A stretch of DNA of 64,000 nucleotides. Origin: Branchiostoma floridae. Taxonomy: Eukaryota; Chordata; Leptocardii; Amphioxiformes; Branchiostomatidae. The notes under the pieces were generated by a model. It had not been told where the DNA came from, ran no database searches, and saw only the letters and a program-made list of their open reading frames with translations. Shown here in pieces: positions 56,341-64,000 of this stretch. Location of the stretch: positions 5,406,481-5,470,480 of the forward strand of contig NC_049992.1 in assembly GCF_000003815.2 (NCBI RefSeq). The letters run 5' to 3'. Each line of letters begins with the position of its first letter. Position 1 is the first letter of the stretch. The translations under genes were made by a program, and so were the position numbers.

Positions 56341-59300
56341 AAAGAAGACTTAACAATTTTTAAAGGGGATATTGTGCCTCTGGCAAAAGAGATTGTTCCA
56401 CAAAGCCATGGAGGAATCTGGTAACATCCTACGCGTGGCTGTTTTCGAGGTAAGACATTTATTGATGAACCATTTAAGAATAAGTAATATTGATTCGAAG
56501 ATGATATTTGATATACCGTGAAGATACCAGTCTTTTGTTGAAGAAGCCCCTGGCTGTGAGTTTATGTGGAGGCACTTGATGGGTGGTTTCGTCTTCTGCC
56601 TCACTCCCCGATTGGAGCTATCGGTTTTATGGCTCAACTGATTATAGTGACTCGAATTGCCATGTTATCTTTGGTATGAAGACTGCAAATAAGTAGAATT
56701 CCTCCCATGAAGGGCTGTAGGACACTTACTGTGTTGAAATTTTGACTCTGAGGCTTTACAATATTTTTCAGTTATGAACTTAAAGCTCTGTAAAAAGCCT
56801 ATTGAAAGCCTCTGTAAAAGGCCCATAACTAGTTTTGTGAAGAACAGAGGATTGCTTGTAACAATATTAATTAATTATTATTTTTTGCTAAATTTGTTAC
56901 AATCTTTGAAAATCTATTGTAGCTTAATTTTCACAATAAAAATTTACACATAAACTATTGCTTTGTCGCAAATATTATCTTTTATAATAAAACTTATCAT
57001 AGTTACTTTATTACATGTTCTACGTTGAACCTTGACGTAATATCGCATAGTCCTCTATTTGTATAGCAGCTTCTGGGAATTCATCGGAATGAGATTTACT
57101 TGTTATCATATTACTTGTTTGTACTTTAATTATGTACATAATATCTATTTCTTCAATACAGAGACATCCATTTGTGGTAAAAGCATCTAGCCCTATAGGA
57201 AATGAGTGGGTTGGATTCTGCATCAGTCTTTTGGAAGAGTTGTCCAAGATTATGAACTTCAACTACGAACTGTACGAAACTCCGGATGGGATTTCCGGAA
57301 ACGAATTGCCTGACGGGACCTGGTCAGGGGTCATTGGTGAACTAACTTCCGGGGTGAGTTTATTTGTCTTCAAATATATGACATATTGAGTGGTGGAAAA
57401 AATAAACAAAATCTCTAATCTATAATAGTGTTGCAATCGATCCGCTGTATGCAACCATACTACAAAATGTTGATGCTCCTAAACTGTAGGGTAATATGGG
57501 ATAAGACATTTGACTTTGTTTCTCGTATTTGTTTGCCTTTATGTGTCAAATGTAAATGATTGAAAACGAAATATGTTGGTAAACAAGCCTTAACAAGTTT
57601 TACATTTAAAAGTTGGTCATCTAATAGCTCCAGGAAAACATCGAACAAAAATGACCTAAATTGACCTTCTGTATGCAAAACACCTATCTTCATTACATTA
57701 TTACCAACGAAAATTAGAGCTTCATTTTGTAATGAACCTTTACTTGTAGAAGGCTGACCTGGCCGTCTCGGCATTGTCCATTACGTCACTGCGGGAGAAA
57801 GCAGTGGACTTCACCAAACCGTTCATGGAGTACGGCAATGTACTGGTAATGCGCAAACCATCGGAACAGGATAGGGACTTGCTCGCCTTTGTGCACCCTT
57901 TCCAGTGGAAGGTATGTAACCATCGACACACCCTGAATGTGGGTTATCGTTAGGTTAGGGTTAGGCTAGGGTTAGGGTTAGGGTTAGGGTTAGGGTTATT
58001 TTAGGGTTTGGGTAAGCAGGGCTCGAAATTCATTTTTGGGATTAGGTGCACTGGTGCACCCAGCTTGAAAGATTGGGTGCACCAAAATGTTTTGGGTGCA
58101 CCACTTAAATTCAAGTTATAACCTAAAAATAACACTTAGTTACAATCTGTCAAATTCTTAAACAAGTACCATGACAGACATTTTTATTATCTTTCTAACA
58201 CTTAGATGTCAAGAATATGATGTATAATTGTATACTTTGATATGATATCTTTACATACATAAACCTAACAAAATATAAACTACAGAAAATCATTGGATGC
58301 ACAGCTCCAATTTTGGTTGCACCTGGGTGCACATGCACCAAGTATTTCGAGCCCTGGTAAGGGTTTCCGTTTGGGTTATCTTAGGGTTATGGTTATGGTT
58401 ATGATAGGGTAAGGTAAGTTAGGTTGGGGTAAGGGTTGGGTTAGGGTTATGGTTAGGTTAGGGTCATTTAAGGGTTAGGGTTATCGTAGGGTTATCGTAG
58501 GGTTATGGTAATGATTATGGTTATGGTAGGGTTAGGTTAGGTTAGTTTCGGTTAGGGTTAGGACTGGGTTGGGGTTAGGGTTGGGTTAGGGTTAGGGTTA
58601 GAGATGGAGGCAGTACTGTGATCGTTGGGATTTTACAGGTTGCTCAACGAGATGCATATAACTTTGTTACCATTTTTCAATAAGGTGTTTTCTTGCGTTT
58701 TAAATCATACTTTGACAACTGAAATCACATTCCAATCATGACATCAAGTCACACAAATACAACTTCGGTCATTGTACGGTTGCTTAGCGAAAAAGTGTTA
58801 TAGGAAAATGTCTATCTAAATTCCAAGCTGTTCAGATTGTTGGAATATACTTTTAATTTGGTGCACTTAGACTCAATGACTTCACCAAGCTTTTTGAGAT
58901 CCCGTTATTAGTTTGATTACCTAAAGAGCGTCAATGAGAATCTGTTCATGTCCGGCAGGTGTGGCTGTGTATCGCAGTCAGCATGTTCACGGTGGGGATC
59001 CTGCTGTTCCTGACCAGCAGACTCAGGCTGAAGATGAACGCCGGGGACAGACATGCCGACAACGACAGGGCCTTCAACCTCAGGAACAGCCTCTGGTTCG
59101 TCTACTGGTCCATGATGCGGAAAGGTGAGCTCTCATTTTTTGTTGACAGCAAATTTGAGCTTCTGGTGCTTTATAGGACACTCTTCTTCAAATAACTCAT
59201 TGATAACAAGAGGCGATCATCTCCAATGTCATTGCATTTTGTCTGTATGGCTGGTTTAAATACTTTCTTTCCAGGGCGATATCTTAAATTAGAAAGCAAA

Positions 59301-62300
59301 TGTCAGGAAATGTCTGGTAATATAGAATGTAGTTACCATGGCGTATATTCTAGTATAAAGGCACAAAAAGTCATGAAGCTTTTACATTTATTTGTTTACG
59401 ATTACATCTATAAGTTAATTACATGCATTGGCGGTTTAGGTACAAACAACGGTACCTCTACCTAGTCAAACTCGAAACTGGCTCCACGCCTACATCTGGT
59501 GTTGATGCAAAAAGTCAGTCCGTTGATAAATAGCTATACAGTAGTGTCTAATTACTGCCTTCTATCATCATTGCTTAACGCCTTTTTTGCATGGCCACTG
59601 TGATACGCAAAATGTTTCCCTAAAAAAAAAGAAGAAGAAAACTTCATCTATTTGTAGGAGGGGAGCCACCACCAAGATCTCTCTCCACAAGGATCATGGC
59701 AGGGTTCTGGTGGCTGTTCGTGCTGATTGTCGTGTCCACTTACACCGCCAACCTCACGGCTTTCCTCACCGTCAAACGCCTCAAGCACCCCGTCACGTCT
59801 CTGGACGACCTCGCCTCGCAAACCAAGGTCAAGTACGGCATTGTCAACCACGGGTCGCTGTACGATTTCTTCAAGAGCCAGATAGGTATGTGTCTGATTG
59901 TAGTGTAATCTGAAGATGATGGAATAGGTAACATTTTTGTGTGGATGAATGAAACGCGTTGACAAAATTGAATTGTACTCTTAAGCACAATGAAAAAGTC
60001 AAACAAATTTTAACACACATTCTCGTGAAAGAAAATCCCTTGTGTGATGTACATCACCTACATTAGGTTTGCAGATTGGGCATAAGACTCTGCATTTTAA
60101 CCTGCAGAACGCCTATAGCGTCCCCCGTCTCCCATCTAAGAGGCGTTTGCAAAGCCCTGATGTAGATTGATTGTTGGTGAAGGTTAAAGTATGAGGGTCA
60201 AGTCACATAATTGAAAAAGTGTTACACTATCTAGATCTTTTACTCAGTAATATATATATATATATATATATATAAGTGTTTACTGACAACAGGGTATTCA
60301 ACTGTCATGGCATGGTGCATTAAACAGCCAAATGCTGCTATTACTAGTACGTGATATAACTTGATATCCTGTAAAATATCAAGTATTTTATTCGAATCTT
60401 TGTCGAAGTTTATAACTGTCATTTAACACGAGTGCTTACCTCGAATTTTCTATAAATCTTATTCTGTAAGGGACGAGTTCAACCTACGAGAGACTGTGGC
60501 ATGGCATGACAGCTAAACCAGACGACAGCTTCGTCAGCACATTAGAGGAGGGGATGAAGCGAGCCAAGAAAGGCGGATATGCCTTCATCGTGGATGGGAC
60601 GTATTTCGTTTATGAGGTGAGGATATCAATCTACTTATGATATGACTGAAGCAATAAATATATTCTAGAATAAATAAAAACAAATAAGAGATGAATGGTA
60701 AAGTTGCACAGATGACGGTTGCTAGCATGGACGTCTGTTAATAGATATCTAAGGTTAAGAAGAAAAATGTGTACAAAGATAGGGATTGCTAATTGCTGCA
60801 ATCGATTTCAAAATGTCGGACTTCGTTAAAAAGGACTAATTCTCATCGGAAGCTTAGTAAAAAATACAATTTACAATACTACATATTTGTCTGCAAAGTT
60901 ATTACGCATATGTTACATTTCATACGGTGTGTGTTAATGGGCGTAAATGTAATCATTGTGCAAAAATATCTTATGGATTTATTATGTGCATTGATTCTAC
61001 ATTTGTGCATTTTGCATAAAATGTTTGTCTTTTCCCCTCACCAGGCCATGAAAGATCCTGATTGTGCGCTGACAATGGTTGGTGCACCGTTTTTATTTGG
61101 GGGCTACGGAATAGCGACAAGAAATGGCAGCCATTGGGCAAAGAAACTATCAGTAGGGTAAGCCAAAATGTGTTATATACCATTCACATTGTCCTTTAAT
61201 ACATAGAGACACCTCTACAGACATTTGGTTTGGTTGATTAGCTGAATTTAGTCATTAAACATTTGTATACCTTATACATCGATTTATGTATTTGCTGAAA
61301 CTGTTAACTGATTTATGGAAACTAGCTATAGTAGCATGTTGGTATGATGCCACGGTCAATACCTTTAATTATATATATGAAAATGGAGATATGGTTTTGG
61401 GTGTGTCTGTCTGTTTGTGTTTTTCGGATTTTTGTAGTCAGAATAACTCAAGAACCTCTGGATGGATTACGATGATATTTGGTATGTGGGTAGGTGTTGG
61501 AAAGAAAAAGGTAAAAGCCCCCCCCCTAGTATGTGACCTTGGTACTGCAGCAGAACTTTGTTATATTGTATCTTTTGAACTGGATGTACCGTGGTCTTCT
61601 TCCTGTCGTTTTGGGAGCAGAATTCTACAATTACGGGAGATGGGGAGGATTAACGCACTGAAAGACCGCTGGTGGCCGGCTGCTGGGTGCTCGCTGGACG
61701 GTTCCGAGAGCAGCATGGAAGCCAGTGGGCTAACCCTGCAGGACTTTCAGGTCTGTGTTCTGTAACTTGAAACCTACATTTCCTCCACACAACGGGTCTT
61801 CCAGATAAACCACTCAGATCAATCTACTGTTGATTCCAATCTTTAACTTAATAGTTAAAGATTGGAATAGTACAGAGACTAGACCTCTGACTCCAATTTT
61901 AAAACCTATACATATGTATATATATATATATAAAGTTTAACTTTCTACTCAAGAAGGCTGTCTTAATGCTTAATCTTGTTGTTTTACTTGAAGTATACGT
62001 TAACCATTTGAATCGATTATGTGTATTCCATGAGAAGTGTAAATACTATGTAACTATATGTTGGCACCCAATATCAGCGCTACGCTGCCTGGGTTTGCCA
62101 TTTAATGCATTGTCTGCAATTTCAATAAATCTAAATCTAAATTGTTGCAACGTTTATTGTTGTAAATCAGGATGTATCCTCGATTTGGTTTATCGATAAC
62201 AAGGTCCTTCATTCACAATCAGCTACTAACTACGTACAATCAACAGCTAACGTTCCTCATAGCAATTCTGACTCGTTCTATTCCACACTGCAGCTGTCCT

Positions 62301-63730
62301 GTCGCATGTAATGATGCGATCGCAAAACGTCAATAATTTACGTCTAAGTACGGTCCTACGAGTAGTGACAATAGTCATTCGTGAATAGTTTCATCAAGTT
62401 GGTACGTCACTAAATGAAGAGAGTCTTTTCACATAGCCATTGCTTTATTCTAACCGACGTTTCGCTGACCGTCTGTCACCTTCAGGGCAATTCTGACAGG
62501 TCAACATTGTACTGATCAGAATTGCCCTGAAGAAGGTGACAGACATTCTTGTACTTATTACAAAACATTACGTTTTGGACCGCACTTATGCTAATCATTT
62601 ACATTTGCAGTCCGCTGAGAGGAATTCAGGAATGAATTAGGATCTTTTAGTCAAATAGAATATAGCCCTCATTGGCTAAACATAAATGCAAGCAAATTTA
62701 ATGACGTTTGAAAAAAATTGACTAGTTTTCAATTACTCAAAAGCGTTTAGTTAATATGATACTTACAGACAGACATGAAATACATACAGGTAATTTAAAT
62801 CTGTAAGCAAAGACTGAATGCATCTACAGGACTCTTCAAAGACTGTAGAGACAGAACACAGTGGACGATGATGATGATGATGATGAATTTTCATCTCCCC
62901 ACAGGGTGTTTTCTACCTTCTGTTCTCTGGCTTGGTGATTGGACTGATGGTAGCCGTTGCTGAAATCTCCTGGCACAGAAACCATCGCATCAAAAAGGTT
63001 AGCAGCGACCCTGAAAGCCTTAAGGTACGCGTACAGTGTGTTCATAACTTAATTTAAGGAGAGGTTTGTTGCAAACACAAGTTTGAGAGCTAATTGCAAG
63101 TACAAGAAGACATGTACATTTAAGAATAATGAAAATGATATAAAGACCTAAAATTGATGTTAAAATACACTCTGAAATATTTTTGTTGTGCTTGACCTAA
63201 CTTTTTTGACCGAGTGGAAGACGAATTTTCCAAAGTCCTCTATAATGCATGGTTTCTTCAAGTTGATTTAGTAATGATAATAATGGTAGTATATGACAGA
63301 GCAAGTGAGAATTTTGCGCTCGCTGCAAAACACTAGTGACCCGTTTCCTGTAAAATTGAGAGGTGAAATAACGCTTGCCTTCTGCTGATTTTAAAGTTAT
63401 AGTATTTATCAATCCTCTATCACAAATATACAAAACGTAATACTTATTACTGGTGTTTTTTTATATCATGTACTGTCTACGTAAAATGCTGACAACCGTT
63501 TGAAAGATACTCTACATGATGGCATGCCGGCACTTAGAAAACTTAGGTGAACAATTAAATTATTATGTTAACGTTCTACATTTTGCTAATTTATATCTCT
63601 GTGATTTTTACAGAGCCCAGACGTGAATGATCACAACAAACGGCCTCAACAGCCCAAGGATCACGCTATTCTCAGGGAGTGTCTTCAACTGGCGGAACAA
63701 GGAGAAATTCGTATCACTATTCAGAGATAA
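56341..63730 (+). CDS. Ionotropic glutamate receptor subunit without amino-terminal domain, 10 coding exons
   Basis: Coding exons: 56341-56449 (ATG 56408), 57162-57353, 57750-57911, 58959-59124, 59658-59885, 60471-60616, 61045-61157, 61621-61750, 62905-63024 and 63614-63730 (TAA). Phases agree; the product is 471 residues. Order: ligand-binding lobe S1 (7-130), M1 (133-154), pore loop M2 (about 172-190), M3 with TYTANLTAF (215-223), S2 (227-390), M4 (394-414) and a cytosolic tail. R93 in [13 protein letters not shown] is the conserved amino-acid-binding arginine. The S2 cysteine pair (DPDCA and AAGCS) is kept. The ATG is in GCCATGG and an in-frame stop lies upstream (56351-56353). No signal peptide or ATD is visible. 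Class is uncertain; the Asp in YAFIVDGTY resembles NMDA/delta/epsilon-type rather than AMPA/kainate receptors. Confidence 0.92.
57162..57911 (+). CDS. Glutamate receptor exons 2-3, ligand-binding lobe S1
   Basis: Exon 57162-57353 reads [20 protein letters not shown] to [14 protein letters not shown]. Exon 57750-57911 reads [34 protein letters not shown] and FVHPFQWK. The usual Pro and Thr that contact the ligand amino group are Ala86 and Ser88, while Arg93 is retained. Confidence 0.95.
57940..58610. repeat. Interstitial TTAGGG-like array, split by an hAT-type element
   Basis: GGTTAGGGTTAGGG and variants run over 57950-58010 and again over 58360-58605, in glutamate receptor intron 3. The units are degenerate (GGTTATGG, GGTTATCG). 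TTAGGG is the animal telomere unit. Confidence 0.92.
58017..58356. mobile_element. hAT-type MITE, 340 bp, inside the TTAGGG-like array
   Basis: Perfect 13-bp ends CAGGGCTCGAAAT and ATTTCGAGCCCTG, with an interior rich in GGTGCACC. Both flanks are array sequence sharing GTAAG, so a clean 8-bp duplication cannot be read. There is no transposase. Confidence 0.85.
58959..59885 (+). CDS. Glutamate receptor exons 4-5, M1, pore loop and M3
   Basis: Exon 58959-59124 holds M1 and [17 protein letters not shown]. Exon 59658-59885 holds [19 protein letters not shown], the M3 helix, [18 protein letters not shown] and [16 protein letters not shown]. Aligned by PRSLS, Arg186 occupies the Q/R editing position and Lys187 follows it. 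Confidence 0.95.
60249..60273. repeat. (TA)n microsatellite
   Basis: Uninterrupted TA run in glutamate receptor intron 5; a shorter one is at 61915-61932. Confidence 0.85.
60471..61750 (+). CDS. Glutamate receptor exons 6-8, lobe S2
   Basis: Exons 60471-60616 ([30 protein letters not shown]), 61045-61157 ([29 protein letters not shown]) and 61621-61750 ([28 protein letters not shown]). Exon 8 begins about 50 bases after a dispersed repeat, and its acceptor TTTTGGGAGCAG is weak. Confidence 0.93.
61375..61570 (+). repeat. Dispersed repeat, plus-strand copy
   Basis: Matches the reverse complement of 29690-29945: AATAACTCAAGAACCTCTGG, TTTGGTATGTGGGTAGGTGT and CTTGGTACTGCAGCAG. It lies just upstream of glutamate receptor exon 8. 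Confidence 0.75.
62450..62552 (-). ncRNA. Hammerhead-ribozyme-like motif in a repeat relic
   Basis: On the minus strand, CTGAAGGTGACAGACGGTCA is followed by GCGAAACGTCGG. A CUGA-A-G core, a TGAC/GTCA stem II and CGAAAC-GUC match the hammerhead layout with one core deviation. A nearby inverted copy, CCTGAAGAAGGTGACAGAC, carries the intact CUGAAGA core half. Such motifs are known in Penelope-like and related retroelements. Activity is unproven. Confidence 0.3.
62867..62886. repeat. (GAT)n microsatellite
   Basis: Six or seven GAT units immediately upstream of the polypyrimidine tract of glutamate receptor exon 9. Confidence 0.85.
62905..63730 (+). CDS. Glutamate receptor exons 9-10, M4 and tail
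   Basis: Exon 62905-63024 encodes M4 ([20 protein letters not shown]) and the basic RNHRIKK. Exon 63614-63730 encodes a 38-residue hydrophilic tail ending IRITIQR, then TAA. The intron between them carries a LINE 3' fragment. Confidence 0.93.
63055..63300 (-). mobile_element. LINE 3'-end fragment in the last glutamate receptor intron
   Basis: GAGAGCTAATTGCAAGTACA and AGTGGAAGACGAATTTTCC correspond to the 3' UTR and the end of the ORF2 of the copies at 27890 and 30930. It is more diverged but in the same orientation. Confidence 0.6.
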
Positions 63731-64000
63731 AGCCATCAGAAAACGGACAACTGATGCACAAATGCACAATGTAAAAAGTACACGTCCCAACGACGTACAG
63801 ATACCTAGAATGAAATCCTTCAGGAATTCGTGCCTTCACTGCACGGCGACAGAGATGGTTAGGTCTATTTGCAGCATGTGGCACAGCGCCAAACTACAGT
63901 GAAGACCACAGTGAGCATGGACTTGTTTTAATTTTATTCGGTGCCTGGTAACATAAACAGGACTACAGCTTGTAAAGTATTGCCTACAGCGAAATAACAG

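Noticed and set aside
56032-56424. 130-codon ORF overlapping the glutamate receptor start as an ATD or signal peptide
   Set aside because: It is in a different frame from [12 protein letters not shown] and crosses a good acceptor (56339-56340); it has no ATD features.

Overview
This is eukaryotic genomic DNA with intron-rich genes, GT-AG splice sites, many non-coding mobile elements and two 100-base assembly gaps (2108-2207 and 20712-20811). Gene content (an ephexin-type Rho exchange factor, DDAH, a type II membrane lectin with thrombospondin repeats, and an animal ionotropic glutamate receptor), TTAGGG-type repeats and the dense, polymorphic repeat landscape point to an invertebrate deuterostome. 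My best guess is a lancelet (Branchiostoma); that is an inference from memory, not something tested here.

Layout. 1-1639, minus strand: the 5' three coding exons of DDAH (dimethylarginine dimethylaminohydrolase), running off the left edge. 1640-4682: the head-to-head intergenic region, with a CA microsatellite, a tRNA-derived SINE and an octamer plus CRE promoter candidate. 4683-20357, plus strand: a complete 18-exon ephexin-family RhoGEF (tyrosine-rich acidic N-terminus, DH, PH, SH3). Its reading frame is internally consistent only if a 55-nt exon at 6818-6872 is used and one base missing near 5334 is allowed for. Its last exon is tandemly repeated seven times (109-bp unit). 23290-24668, minus strand: a small three-exon gene for a 73-residue protein of unknown function with an N-myristoylation-type start. 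24.8-32.3 kb: repeat-rich DNA with many MITEs, LINE 3' ends and a fold-back element.

32323-47357, plus strand: a type II transmembrane C-type lectin. It has three homologous cytoplasmic-tail cassette exons, one membrane-span exon, one Ser/Thr-rich stalk exon, two nearly identical thrombospondin type 1 exons and three CTLD exons carrying EPN and WND. A 2.3-kb 19-bp minisatellite abuts the acceptor of the second cassette. 47.6-56.3 kb: mostly non-coding, with one unexplained minus-strand ORF and a degenerate tandem array. 56341-63730, plus strand: a compact 471-residue ionotropic glutamate receptor. It has the ligand-binding core, pore and M4, but no amino-terminal domain is visible, and key pore and ligand residues are unusual.

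The genes do not form an operon or a common pathway. No prokaryotic-type defence system, CRISPR array, tRNA gene or rRNA gene was seen. The most interesting observations are the cassette-tail lectin, the ATD-less glutamate receptor with a genomic arginine at the Q/R position, and the frame-independent repeated tail of the ephexin gene.
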